A stretch of 64,000 bases of DNA from Nematostella vectensis (Eukaryota > Cnidaria > Anthozoa > Actiniaria > Edwardsiidae): positions 2,115,001 through 2,179,000 of the forward strand of contig NC_064044.1 of assembly GCF_932526225.1 (NCBI RefSeq). Direction: 5' to 3'. The notes under the pieces were generated by a model, which worked only from the letters and a program-made list of their open reading frames with translations, was not told the origin of the DNA and made no database searches. The position numbers and the translations under genes were made by a program. Of this stretch, positions 7,330 through 21,127 are shown piece by piece (the stretch's first letter is position 1; each line of letters opens with the position of its first letter).

Positions 7330-7589
7330 TTAAAGTGAAATACAGCTATACTTAGTCAGCGTAGACAGTATTGCTGATTTTGTCCATATTCTATGCGATT
7401 TTACAAACCTCTCCCCCTTACGTCTTTCATTGCATTTATTATTTTTTTTTAATGAATATTTAGGCCGGTGAATAGCTTAATAAGCTATACAAAGAAAAAT
7501 AGAATCGCCAAATCGCACTCTATTTATTTCTATATATTTTTATTAAAAAAACGGTTCCTAAAAAAACGTTTTTCTTTCTTCGCTTGTTT

Positions 7590-10500
7590 GATGTCCTGTA
7601 CACGGTAAAAGACAATGCGCCCGTGCGTTACGATGCCACGCGCCGACATAGCGAGCCCCCAAGGGACTGAAGACGCCCAAATAGACCTGTATTTTTTTCA
7701 CCCTCTATCTCAGCGAGCTGTGCGTGGCGTAACCGTATTACAGGCCTGGGATCCTGGTTATTGTCCTCCCCATTAATGCGCGGGTCGGAATACCTTGCAA
7801 GAGTGTTGTACAGCATATTCGCCGGAAATATCGGTGCTTGGGGCCTTCGGGTTCTTTACAGCCTTCCGTAAAAGCCTTGTGCTGCCATACCGATTGGGTA
7901 ATCCGTATGTATGGTTTCCGTTTTGTTTTTCAGGTCGGGTTCGATCCCATGCCAATGGCCTTTTTTCTTTTTTTTTTCTTTTCATTTTTTTTTTTCGTAG
8001 AGCTTAACCCCACTCACTCCTGCGTAGTTTTCGGAAAAATAATAAGAAGAAAAAAACAAAAACAAAAAACAAAAACAAAAAACAGACCATCCAAACAACC
8101 GTCTGACTTTGGGGAGAGGAGTGTTGACTGGCCCTCCCCCTCGTGAATTTTTCTCCGGATCTCCGGATCAATTCCGTAATGGCATCCATCGGAGTATGGA
8201 AATGGACCTGGAGGATACAAGCCTGGTATACATCATACATCTAGCAAAATGAGCTTGCTAGATTTACTGATGTCAACATTAGAAGGGGGAGGGACACTCT
8301 TTTCATACAGTACAATATTGCAGTTGTTACCTATTATTGAATAAGTGGGTAACATGTCTTTGTTTATCAAACAAGGTCTATTTCTGAGACAAGCAAACTC
8401 AAGAGAGAGCTGTTGAAATAACAGGGGAGTGTTGAAGGAAAAACAATTATCTGATTAAAAAACTACTGTAGATTCCTTTGCACGAAGATAATAACAAACA
8501 TAATTTTGATTGTTATTTAGGAGGAACGAGACGAGTTCTACAACATACTATGAAAAGTATGTATTACTCATCTAAATTATACAAGTAAAAAATTCTATTT
8601 AAAAAAAATACTGTAAGTAATTAGGTAAATCCTAAAACATGTATAACATGTACAACACACTAAAAACTCCATGGCTATTGACTGTTTTCTACTCACATGT
8701 TTTTACAGTATATACAATTTCATTCTGGTACATCTTGTGGTCACTGTGCCATCTTCAGGGCCACACCCAAAGCACCTGTGCACCCCATCCACCTAAGGGT
8801 GTCGGCTGCACAGGTGTTCCTGATGAAAGAGGGTAAGGAGGGCAGGAAAAGGTTCTGCGACACCTTGCTTTTATGGACCCCTATGATTCCGAGGTGAGTG
8901 TGGCCCCTGTAGATGTTGACAGGTCAACCTCACAGCCACATGAAAGAAATGCCTAATATCTTATGCTTTACAGTGAGTGTTTTGCAGTCAAGTTGGTTTC
9001 TGTTAGTGGGTAAAAATTATTATAAATAATTGTAATCATGACTATGGTCACACTGTACATATAGAACTGTAAATGAATAGAAAAAAAGTATATATTTCCA
9101 GTCAAACTACAGAATTGCATGATAACCTTGAAAGTATTGAATAAAAGACTGCAAAACCAACATCTTTTGTACTAGTTGCTTAGTTGGTTGAATTGACCAC
9201 GGGCAATTTTAAGCTGAATTCCTCCTTCCCCCACCCCCCCCCACCCCAGAAAAAAATAATAATAAAAGAAAACTAAAACTAAAACAAAACCAACAGAGTC
9301 CCCTTCCCGCTATTTTCTCTTCTTTTTTTTACAGCTATTTAAAGGGGCAGTGCCATGGTAAGTGCTTTCAATAGCTCTCTGAACCTGACACAATGAAATT
9401 TAGTAAACTCTAATACTGACTTATGAGCTTTTGGTACATGTGGGGGACTTAAATTCAAAGAAAATGACCACAAACTGTCAATAAACATAGTTTCTATAAA
9501 ATATTGCTTTCAATAAAATATTGCATATTATTTTAACGAGGTATTGACAGCTTTTAAAAAGTTCAACTATTTGTAGGCGATTAAAAGCCTACAATAAACA
9601 CTGACATGCGCAGTACCATGACGCTGTCCCTTTAAGTCTTTCATTGCCATAAAGCCCTGAGACGCCTGTAAAATATAGGCCCAACTCCAAAACGTCAAAA
9701 ATGCAAACTAAACATCACCAGACCCGGATACTCATAGATTCATCCAAGGCATAGACGACCTGCAAAAGCGCATCTAAGCAATGTAATAGAATTGACTCTT
9801 TTGTCAAAATATCAACCTTAATTGCTGAGCAATTCGTAATAAAATGCTTTAACTTAGAAACATTTCTTACCAAAAAAGACACAAAATTCCGAACTACAAA
9901 TAGAGACAAGCAAACACAGATCAAGTCACCAATAGATACCTTTATTGCGCTCCGTCAGGTCCCATTTTACAGCAATCAGTCACAATAATCAATGCTAGAA
10001 CCTCCATTAGAAGCGAGTCACCATTGTTAGCCTATTTTGCATGCCTGCACTGCATCATGGGAGTCTTGGAAACACCTTGACAGACAGGCGGGCAATCTCC
10101 TCCCCCAGAATCATAACAGTTTTTTTATAAGTCTCTTTGCCCCGAAGCCAAACAAAACATTTCCAGGTCCAAGGAGCCCAGAATAAGCCTGAAAACAATT
10201 TTTGAATAAGGTTGGGTAGCAAAGATGGCCCACAATGGAGAGTATGAGGCCATTCACCAGAAAATTCCTTTCTCACTTGGTGAAGCCCAGACAAGGAATT
10301 ATCCCATTGAATCAACCTCAGCGTGCAAACATCCATGAGCACAGCATTAATTATGCCCAAAAAGACTTCATGATGTCCTAAGGCACTCTCCAGATGTGAA
10401 AAAGCTGTAATTTTTAAGCAAATTACAAGCAAAACTGTTATAAGCAACAGGCTGTAGCAGTGCCGTCGCTACAAAGAAAAGGCACCGCAGTGCATTGTTG

Positions 10501-10901
10501 GAAACTTCAAGGCATACCGTCTTGGGTCAGCGGTAGCTTAGCTTAACTGGTAGTGTTGGACTTGAAATAGGGGGGGAGGTTTCTTTTTTCAGTCTGTTTT
10601 TCTTACAATGTTGCTCAAAAGTTCCCAGAAGCGAAAGGGTTAAAGTGAAATACAGCTATACTTAGTCAGCGTAGACAGTATTGCTGATTTTGTCCATATT
10701 CTATGCGATTTTACAAACCTCTCCCCCTTACGTCTTTCATTGCATTTATTATTATTTTTTTTAATGAATATTTAGGCCGGTGAATAGCTTGATAAGCTCT
10801 ACAAAGAAAAATAGAATCGCCAAATCGCACTCTATTTATTTCTATTTATTTTTATTAAAAAAACGGTTCCTAAAAAAACGTTTTTCTTTCTTCGCTTGTT
10901 T
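7590..10901 (+). repeat. Array unit L3 (3312 bp)
   Basis: Full standard unit. Element A is at 9343-9631 and element B at 9636-10639. First unit from the left with the GTGAGT donor-like string (8894-8899). The C tract is shorter than in L2. Confidence 0.9.
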
Positions 10902-13900
10902 GATGTCCTGTACACGGTAAAAGACAATGCGCCCGTGCGTTACGATGCCACGCGCCGACATAGCGAGCCCCCAAGGGACTGAAGACGCCCAAATAGACCT
11001 GTATTTTTTCACCCTCTATCTCAGCGAGCTGTGCGTGGCGTAACCGTATTACAGGCCTGGGATCCTGGTTATTGTCCTCCCCATTAATGCGCGGGTCGGA
11101 ATACCTTGCAAGAGTGTTGTACAGCATATTCGCCGGAAATATCGGTGCTTGGGGCCTTCGGGTTTTTTACAGCCTTCCGTAAAAGCCTTGTGCTGCCATA
11201 CCGATTGGGTAATCCGTATGTATGGTTTCCGTTTTGTTTTTCAGGTCGGGTTCGATCCCATGCCAATGGCCTTTTTTCTTTTTTTTTTCTATTCATTTTT
11301 TTTTTCGTAGAGCTTAACCCCACTCACTCCTGCGTAGTTTTCGGGAAAATAATAAGAAGAAAAAAACAAAAACAAAAAACAAAAACAAAAAACAGACCAT
11401 CCAAACAACCGTCTGACTTTGGGGAGAGGAGTGTTGACTGGCCCTCCCCCTCGTGAATTTTTCTCCGGATCTCCGGATCAATTCCGTAATGGCATCCATC
11501 GGAGTATGGAAATGGACCTGGAGGATACAAGCCTGGTATACATCATACATCTAGCAAAATGAGCTTGCTAGATTTACTGATGTCAACATTAGAAGGGGGA
11601 GGGACACTCTTTTCATACAGTACAATATTGCAGTTGTTACCTATTATTAAACAAGTGGGTAACATGTCTTTGTTTATCAAACAAGGTCTATTTCTGGGAC
11701 AAGCAAACTCAAGAGAGAGCTGTTGAAATAACAGGGAAGTGTTGAAGGAAAAACAATTATCTGATTAAAAAACTACTGTAGATTCCTTTGTACGAAGATA
11801 ATAACAAACATAATTTTGATTGTTATTTAGGAGGAACGAGACGAGTTCTACAACATACTATGAAAAGTATGTATTATTCATCTAAATTATACAAGTAAAA
11901 AATTCTATTAAAAAAAATACTGTAAGTAATTAGGTAAATCCTAAAACATGTATAACATGTACAACACACTAAAAACTCCATGGCTATTGACTGTTTTCTA
12001 CTCACATGTTTTTACAGTATATACAATTTCATTCTGGTACATCTTGTGGTCACTGTGCCATCTTCAGGGCCACACCCAAAGCACCTGTGCACCCCATCCA
12101 CCTAAGGGTGTCGGCTGCACAGGTGTTCCTGATGAAAGAGGGTAAGGAGGGCAGGAAAAGGTTCTGCGACACCTTGCTTTTATGGACCCCTATGATTCCG
12201 AGGTGAGTGTGGCCCCTGTAGATGTTGACAGGTCAACCTCACAGCCACATGAAAGAAATGCCTAATATCTTATGCTTTACAGTGAGTGTTTTGCAGTCAA
12301 GTTGGTTTCTGTTAGTGGGTAAAAATTATTATAAATAATTGTAATCATGACTATGGTCACACTGTACATATAGAACTGTAAATGAATAGAAAAAAAGTAT
12401 ATATTTCCAGTCAAACTACAGAATTGCATGATAACCTTGAAAGTATTGAATAAAAGACTGCAAAACCAACATCTTTTGTACTAGTTGCTTAGTTGGTTGA
12501 ATTGACCACGGGCAATTTTAAGCTGAATTCCTCCTTCCCCCACCCCCCCCACCCCAGAAAAAATAATAATAAAAGAAAACTAAAACTAAAACAAAACCAA
12601 CAGAGACACCCTCCAGCTATTTTCTCTTCTTTTTTTTTACAGCTATTTAAAGGGGCAGTGCCATGGTAAGTGCTTTCAATAGCTCTCTGAACCTGACACA
12701 ATGAAATTTAGTAAACTCTAATACTGACTTATGAGCTTTTGGTACATGTGGGGGACTTAAATTCAAAGAAAATGACCACAAACTGTCAATAAACATAGTT
12801 TCTATAAAATATTGCTTTCAATAAAATATTGCATATTATTTTAACAAGGTATTGACAGCTTTTAAAAAGTTCAACTATTTGTAGGCGATTAAAAGCCTAC
12901 AATAAACACTGACATGCGCAGTACCATGATGCTGTCCCTTTAAGTCTTTCATTGCCATAACGCCCTGAGACGCCTGTAAAATATAGGCCCAACTCCAAAA
13001 CGTCAAAAATGCAAACTAAACATCACCAGACCCGGATACTCATAGATTCATCCAAGGCATAGACGACCTGCAAAAGCGCATCTAAGCAATGTAATAGAAT
13101 TGACTCTTTTGTCAAAATATCAACCTTAATTGCTGAGCAATTCGTAATAAAATGCTTTAACTTAGAAACATTTCTTAACAAAAAAGACACAAAATTCCGA
13201 ACTACAAATAGAGACAAGCAAACACAGATCAAGTCACCAATAGATACCTTTATTGCGCTCCGTCAGGTCCCATTTTACAGCAATCAGTCACAATAATCAA
13301 TGCTAGAACCTCCATTAGAAGCGAGTCACCATTGTTAGCCTATTTTGCATGCCTGCACTGCATCATGGGAGTCTTGGAAACACCTTGACAGACAGGCGGG
13401 CAATCTCCTCCCCCAGAATCATAACAGTTTTTTTATAAGTCTCTTTGCCCCGAAGCCAAACAAAACATTTCCAGGTCCAAGGAACCCAGAATAAGCCTGA
13501 AAACAATTTTTGAATAAGGTTGGGTAGCAAAGATGGCCCACAATGGAGAGTATGAGTCCATTCACCAGAAAATTCCTTTCTCACTTGGTGAAGCCCAGAC
13601 AAGGAATTATCCCATTGAATCAACCTCAGCGTGCAAACATCCATGAGCACAGCATTAATTATGCCCAAAAAGACTTCATGATGTCCTAAGGCACTCTCCA
13701 GATGTGAAAAAGCTGTAATTTTTAAGCAAATTACAAGCAAAACTGTTATAAGCAACAGGCTGTAGCAGTGCCGTCGCTACAAAGAAAAGGCACCGCAGTG
13801 CATTGTTGGAAACTTCAAGGCATACCGTCTTGGGTCAGCGGTAGCTTAGCTTAACTGGTAGTGTTGGACTTGAAATAGGGGGGGAGGTTTCTTTTTTCAG

Positions 13901-14533
13901 TCTGTTTTTCTTACAATGTTGCTCAAAAGTTCCCAGAAGCGAAAGGGTTAAAGTGAAATACAGCTATACTTAGTCAGCGTAGACAGTATTGCTGATTTTG
14001 TCCATATTCTATGCGATTTTACAAACCTCTCCCCCTTACGTCTTTCATTGCATTTTTTTTAATGAATATTTAGGCCGGTGAATAGCTTAATAAGCTCTAC
14101 AAAGAAAAATAGAATCGCCAAATCGCACTTTATTTATTTCTATTTATTTTTATTAAAAAAACGGTTCCTAAAAAAACGTTTTTCTTTCTTCTTTCTCCTT
14201 GTTGAAATAGGGGGGGAGGTTTCTTTTTTCAGTCTGTTTTTCTTACAATGTTGCTCAAAAGTTCCCAGAAGCGAAAGGGTGAAAGTGAAATACAGCTATA
14301 CTTAGTCAGCGCAGACAGTATTGCTGATTTTGTCCATATTCTATGCGATTTTACAAACCTCTCCCCCGTACGTCTTTCATTGCATTTTTTTTTTAATGAA
14401 TATTTAGGCCGGTGAATAGCTTAATAAGCTCTACAAAGAAAAATAGAATCGCCAAATCGCACTTTATTTATTTCTATTTATTTTTATTAAAAAAACGGTT
14501 CCTAAAAAAACGTTTTTCTTTCTTCGCTTGTTT
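10902..14533 (+). repeat. Array unit L4 (3632 bp, carries internal duplication)
   Basis: Full unit with element A at 12651-12939 and element B at 12944-13947. It is about 330 bp longer than its neighbours because its end is duplicated (see 13870-14533). Confidence 0.9.
13870..14533 (+). repeat. 332-bp tandem duplication at the end of L4
   Basis: Copies 13870-14201 and 14202-14533. Both start TTGAAATAGGGGGGG and run through the AT-rich linker to the CGTTTTTCTTTCTTC motif. The first copy ends in a variant CTTTCTCCTTG at the junction. The duplicated piece includes the right end of element B with its TTAA in copy 1; copy 2 reads GGGTGAAAG, so its TTAA is lost. Confidence 0.85.
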
Positions 14534-17500
14534 GATGTCCTGTACACGGTAAAAGACAATGCGCCCGTGCGTTACGATGCCACGCGCCGACAAGGCGAGC
14601 CCCCAAGGGACTGAAGACGCCCAAATAGACCTGTATTTTTTTTCACCCTCTATCTCAGCGAGCTGTGCGTGGCGTAACTGTATTACAGGCCTGGGATCCT
14701 GGTTATTGTCCTCCCCATTAATGCGCGGGTCGGAATACCTTGCAAAAGTGTTGTACAGCATATTCGCCGGAAATATCGGTGCTTGGGGCCTTCGGGTTCT
14801 TTACAGCCTTCCGTAAAAGCCTTGTGCTGCCATACCGATTGGGTAATCCGTATGTATGGTTTCCGTTTTGTTTTTCAGGTCGGGTTCGATCCCATGCCAA
14901 TGGCCTTTTTTCTTTTTTTTTTTTCTATTCATTTTTTTTTTTTCGTAGAGCTTAACCCCACTCACTCCTGCGTAGTTTTCGGAAAAATAATAATAAGAAA
15001 AAAACAAAAACAAAAAACAAAAACAAAAAACAGACCATCCAAACAACCGTCTGACTTTGGGGAGAGGAGTGTTGACTGGCCCTCCCCCTCGTGAATTTTT
15101 CTCCGGATCTCCGGATCAATTCCGTAATGGCATCCATCGGAGTATGGAAATGGACCTGGAGGATACAAGCCTGGTATACAGCATATATCTAGCAAAATGA
15201 GCTTGCTAGATTTACTGATGTCAACATTAGAAGGGGGAGGGACACTCTTTTCATACAGTACAATATTGCAGTTGTTACCTATTATTGAATAAGTGGGTAA
15301 CATGTCTTTGTTTATCAAACAAGGTCTATTTCTGAGGCAAGCAAACTCAACAGAGAGCTGTTGAAATAACAGGGGAGTGTTGAAGGAAAAACAATTATCT
15401 GACTAAAAAACTACTGTAGATTCCTTTGCACGAAGATAATAACAAACCTAATTTTGATTGTTATTTAGGAGGAACGAGACGAGTTCTACAACATACTATG
15501 AAAAGTATGTATTACTCATCTAAATTATACAAGTAAAAAATTATATTTAAAAAAAATACTGTAAGTAATTAGGTAAATCCTAAAACATGTATAACATGTA
15601 CAACACACTAAAAACTTCATGGCTATTGACTGTTTTCTACTCACATGTTTTTACAGTATATACAATTTCATTCTGGTACATCTTGTGGTCACTGTGCCAT
15701 CTTCAGGGCCACACCCAAAGCACCTGTGCACCCCATCCACCTAAGGGTGTCGGCTGCACAGGTGTTCCTGATGAAAGATGGTAAGGAGGGCAGGAAAAGG
15801 TTCTGCGACACCTTGCTTTTATGGACCCCTATGATTCCGAGGTGAGTGTGGCCCCTGTAGATGTTGACAGGTCAACCTCACAGCCACATGAAAGAAATGC
15901 CTAATATCTAATGCTTTACAGTGAGTGTTTTGCAGTCAAGTTGGTTTCTGTTAGTGGGTAAAAATTATTATAAATAATTGTAATCATGACTATGGTCACA
16001 CTGTACATATAGAACTGTAAATGAATAGAAAAAATGTATATATTTCCAGTCAAACTACAGAATTGCATGATAACCTTGAAAGTATTGAATAAAAGACTGC
16101 AAAACCAACATCTTTTGTACTAGTTGCTTAGTTGGTTGAATTGACCACGGGCAATTTTAAGCTGAATTCCTCCTTCCCCCACCCCCCCCCACCCCAGACA
16201 AAAATAATAATAAAAGAAAACTAAAACTAAAACAAAACCAACAGAGACCCCCTCCAGCTATTTTCTCTTCTTTTTTTTTACAGCTATTTAAAGGGGCAGT
16301 GCCATGGTAAGTGCTTTCAATAGCTCTCTGAACCTGACACAATGAAATTTAGTAAACTCTAATACTGACTTATGAGCTTTTGGTACATGTGGGGGACTTA
16401 AATTCAAAGAAAATGACCACAAACTGTCAATAAACATAGTTTCTATAAAATATTGCTTTCAATAAAATATTGCATATTATTTTAACAAGGTATTGACAGC
16501 TTTTAAAAAGTTCAACATATTTGTAGGCGATTAAAAGCCTACAATAAACACTGACATGCGCAGTACCATGACGCTGTCCCTTTAAGTCTTTCATTGCCAT
16601 AACGCCCTGAGACGCCTGTAAAATATAGGCCCAACTCCAAAACGTCAAAAATGCAAACTAAACATCACCAGACCCGGATACTCATAGATTCATCCAAGGC
16701 ATAGACGACCTGCAAAAGCGCATCCAAGCAATGTAATAGAATTGACTCTTTTGTCAAAATATCAACCTTAATTGCTGAGCAATTCGTAATAAAATGCTTT
16801 AACTTAGAAACATTTCTTAACAAAAAAGACACAAAATTCCGAACTACAAATAGAGACAAGCAAACACAGATCAAGTCACCAATAGATACCTTTATTGCGC
16901 TCCGTCAGGTCCCATTTTACAGCAATCAGTCACAATAATCAATGCTAGAACCTCCATTAGAAGCGAGTCACCATTGATAGCCTATTTTGCATGCCTGCAC
17001 TGCATCATGGGAGTCTTGGAAACACCTTGACAGACAGGCGGGCAATCTCCTCCCCCAGAATCATAACAGTTTTTTTATAAGTCTCTATGCCCCGAAGCCA
17101 AACAAAACATTTCCAGGTCCAAGGAACCCAGAATAAGCCTGAAAACAATTTTTGAATAAGGTTGGGTAGCAAAGATGGCCCACAATGGAGAGTATGAGGA
17201 CATTCACCAGAAAATTCCTTTCTCACTTGGTGAAGCCCAGACAAGGAATTATCCCATTGAATCAACCTCAGCGTGCAAACATCCATGAGCACAGCATTAA
17301 TTATGCCCAAAAAGACTTCATGATGTCCTAAGGCACTCTCCAGATGTGAAAAAGCTGTAATTTTTAAGCAAATTACAAGCAAAACTGTTATAAGCAACAG
17401 GCTGTAGCAGTGCAGTCGCTACAAAGAAAAGGCACCGCAGTGCATTGTTGGAAACTTCAAGGCATACTGTCTTGGGTCAGCGGTAGCTTAGCTTAACTGG

Positions 17501-17850
17501 TAGTGTTGGACTTGAAATAGGGGGGGAGGTTTCTTTTTTCAGTCTGTTTTTCTTACAATGTTGCTCAAAAGTTCCCAGAAGCGAAAGGGTTAAAGTGAAA
17601 TTCAGCTATACTTAGTCAGCGTAGACAGTATTGCTGATTTTGTCCATATTCTATGCGATTTTACAAACCTCTCCCCCTTACGTCTTTCATTGCATTTTTT
17701 ATTTTTTTTTTAATGAATATTTAGGCCGGTGAATAGCTTGATAAGCTCTACAAAGAAAAATAGAATCGCCAAATCGCACTTTATTTATTTCTATTTATTT
17801 TTATTAAAAAAACGGTTCCTAAAAAAACGTTTTTCTTTCTTCGCTTGTTT
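14534..17850 (+). repeat. Array unit L5 (3317 bp)
   Basis: Full standard unit. Element A is at 16292-16581 (one extra base near 16516) and element B at 16586-17589. The GC-rich block has private substitutions (for example GACAAGGCGAGCC near 14590). Confidence 0.9.
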
Positions 17851-20800
17851 GATGTCCTGTACACGGTAAAAGACAATGCGCCCGTGCGTTACGATGCCAC
17901 GCGCCGACATAGCGAGCCCCCAAGGGACTGAAGACGCCCAAATAGACCTGTATTTTTTTTCACCCTCTATCTCAGCGAGCTGTGCGTGGCGTAACCGTAT
18001 TACAGGCCTGGGATCCTGGTTATTGTCCTCCTCATTAATGCGCGGGTCGGAATACCTTGCAAGAGTGTTGTACAGCATATTCGCCGGAAATATCGGTGCT
18101 TGGGGCCTTCGTGCTGCCATACCGATTGGGTAATCCGTATGTATGGTTTCCGTTTTGTTTTTCAGGTCGGGTTCGATCCCATGCCAATGGCCTTTTTTCT
18201 TTTTTTTTTCTATTCATTTTTTTTTTCGTAGAGCTTAACCCCACTCACTCCTGCGTAGTTTTCGGAAAAATAATAAGAAGAAAAAAACAAAAACAAAAAA
18301 CAAAAACAAAAAACAGACCATCCAAACAACCGTCTGACTTTGGGGAGAGGAGTGTTGACTGGCCCTCCCCCTCGTGAATTTTTCTCCGGATCTCCGGATC
18401 AATTCCGTAATGGCATCCATCGGAGTATGGAAATGGACCTGGAGGATACAAGCCTGGTATACATCATACATCTAGCAAAATGAGCTTGCTAGATTTACTG
18501 ATGTCAACATTAGAAGTGGGAGGGACACTCTTTTCATACAGTACAATATTGCAGTTGTTACCTATTATTGAATAAGTGGGTAACATGTCTTTGTTTATCA
18601 AACAAGGTCTATTTCTGAGACAAGCAAACTCAAGAGAGAGCTGTTGAAATAACAGGGGAGTGTTGAAGGAAAAACAATTATCTGATTAAAAAACTACTGT
18701 AGATTCCTTTGCACGAAGATAATAACAAACATAATTTTGATTGTTATTTAGGAGGAACGAGACGAGTTCAACAACATACTATGAAATGTATGTATTACTC
18801 ATCTAAATTATACAAGTAAAAAATTCTATTTAAAAAAATACTGTAAGTAATTAGGTGAATCCTAAAACATGTATAACATGTAAAACACACTAAAAACTCC
18901 ATGGCTATTGACTGTTTTCTACTCACATGTTTTTACAGTATATACAATTTCATTCTGGTACATCTTGTGGTCACTGTGCCATCTTCAGGGCCACACCCAA
19001 AGCACCTGTGCACCCCATCCACCTAAGGGTGTCGGCTGCACAGGTGTTCCTGATGAAAGAGGGTAAGGAGGGCAGGAAAAGGTTCTGCGACACCTTGCTT
19101 TTATGGACCCCTATGATTCCGAGGTGAGTGTGGCCCCTGTAGATGTTGACAGGTCAACCTCACAACCACATGAAAGAAATGCCTAATATCTTATGCTTTA
19201 CAGTGAGTGTTTTGCAGTCAAGTTGGTTTCTGTTAGTGGGTAAAAATTATTATAAATAATTGTAATCATGACTATGGTCACACTGTACATATAGAACTGT
19301 AAATGAATAGAAAAAAAGTATATATTTCCAGTCAAACTACAGAATTGCATGATAACCTTGAAAGTATTGAATAAAAGACTGCAAAACCAACATCTTTTGT
19401 ACTAGTTGCTTAGTTGGTTGAATTGACCACGGGCAATTTTAAGCTGAATTCCTCCTTTCCCCACCCCCCCCCACCCCAGAAAAAAAAAATAAAAGAAAAC
19501 TTAAACTAAAACAAAACCAACATAGACCCCCTCCAGCTATTTTCTCTTCTTTTTTTTACAGCTATTTAAAGGGGCAGTGCCATGGTAAGTGCTTTCAATA
19601 GCTCTCTGAACCTGACACAATGAAATTTAGTAAACTCTAATACTGACTTATGAGCTTTTGGTACATGTGGGGGACTTAAATTCAAAGAAAATGACCACAA
19701 ACTGTCAATAAACATAGTTCCTATAAAATATTGCTTTCAATAAAATATTGCATATTATTTTAACAAGGTATTGACAGCTTTTAAAAAGTTCAACTATTTG
19801 TAGGCGATTAAAAGCCTACAATAAACACTGACATGCGCAGTACCATGACGCTGTCCCTTTAAGTCTTTCATTGCCATAACGCCCTGAGACGCCTGTAAAA
19901 TATAGGCCCAACTCCAAAACGTCAAAAATGCAAACTAAACATCACCAGACCCGGATACTCATAGATTCATCCAAGGCATAGACGACCTGCAAAAGCGCAT
20001 CTAAGCAATGTAATAGAATTGACTCTTTTGTCAAAATATCAACCTTAATTGCTGAGCAATTCGTAATAAAATGCTTTAACTTAGAAACATTTCTTACCAA
20101 AAAAGACACAAAATTCCGAACTACAAATAGAGACAAGCAAACACAGATCAAGTCACCAATAGATACCTTTATTGCGCTCCGTCAGGTCCCATTTTACAGC
20201 AATCAGTCACAATAATCAATGCTAGAACCTCCATTAGAAGCGAGTCACCATTGTTAGCCTATTTTGCATGCCTGCACTGCATCATGGGAGTCTTGGAAAC
20301 ACCTTGACAGACAGGCGGGCAATCTCCTCCCCCAGAATCATAACAGTTTTTTTTATAAGTCTCTTTGCCCCGAAGCCAAACAAAACATTTCCAGGTCCAA
20401 GGAACCCAGAATAAGCCTGAAAACAATTTTTGAATAAGGTTGGGTAGCAAAGATGGCCCACAATGGAGAGTATGAGGCCATTCACCAGAAAATTCCTTTC
20501 TCACTTGGTGAAGCCCAGACAAGGAATTATCCCATTGAATCAACCTCAGCGTGCAAACATCCATGAGCACAGCATTAATTATGCCCAAAAAGACTTCATG
20601 ATGTCCTAAGGCACTCTCCAGATGTGAAAAAGCTGTAATTTTTAAGCAAATTACAAGCAAAACTGTTATAAGCAAAAGGCTGTAGCAGTGCCGTCGCTAC
20701 AAAGAAAAGGCACCGCAGTGCATTGTTGGAAACTTCAAGGCATACCGTCTTGGGTCAGCGGTAGCTTAGCTTAACTGGTAGTGTTGGACTTGAAATAGGG

Positions 20801-21127
20801 GGGGAGGTTTCTTTTTTCAGTCTGTTTTTCTTACAATGTTGCTCAAAAGTTCCCAGAAGCGAAAGGGTTAAAGTGAAATACAGCTATACTTAGTCAGCGT
20901 AGACAGTATTGCTGATTTTGTCCATATTCTATGCGAATTTACAAACCTCTCCCCCTTACGTCTTTCATTGCATTTTTTATTTTTTTGTAATGAATATTTA
21001 GGCCGGTGAATAGCTTAATAAGCTCTACAAAGAAAAATAGAATCGCCAAATCGCACTTTATTTATTTCTATTTATTTTTATTAAAAAAACGGTTCCTAAA
21101 AAAACGTTTTTCTTTCTTCGCTTGTTT
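17851..21127 (+). repeat. Array unit L6 (3277 bp)
   Basis: Full unit with a 30-bp deletion in the GC-rich block at 18110/18111 (GGCCTTCG joined to TGCTGCC). Element A is at 19570-19858 and element B at 19863-20867. From about 18.05 kb onward it is nearly identical to L8. Confidence 0.9.

Larger units (their letters stand above)
4272..7589 (+). repeat. Array unit L2 (reference full unit, 3318 bp)
   Basis: First complete standard unit, used here as reference for sub-features. I start the unit at GATGTCCTGTACAC, which recurs at 7590, 10902, 14534, 17851, 24422 and 30994, and as GATGCCCTG at 21128 and 27700. It has no supportable gene. Segments in order are the GC-rich block, T- and A-rich low complexity, hairpin, exon-like segment, C tract, element A, element B, and a ~250 bp AT-rich linker. 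Confidence 0.9.
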
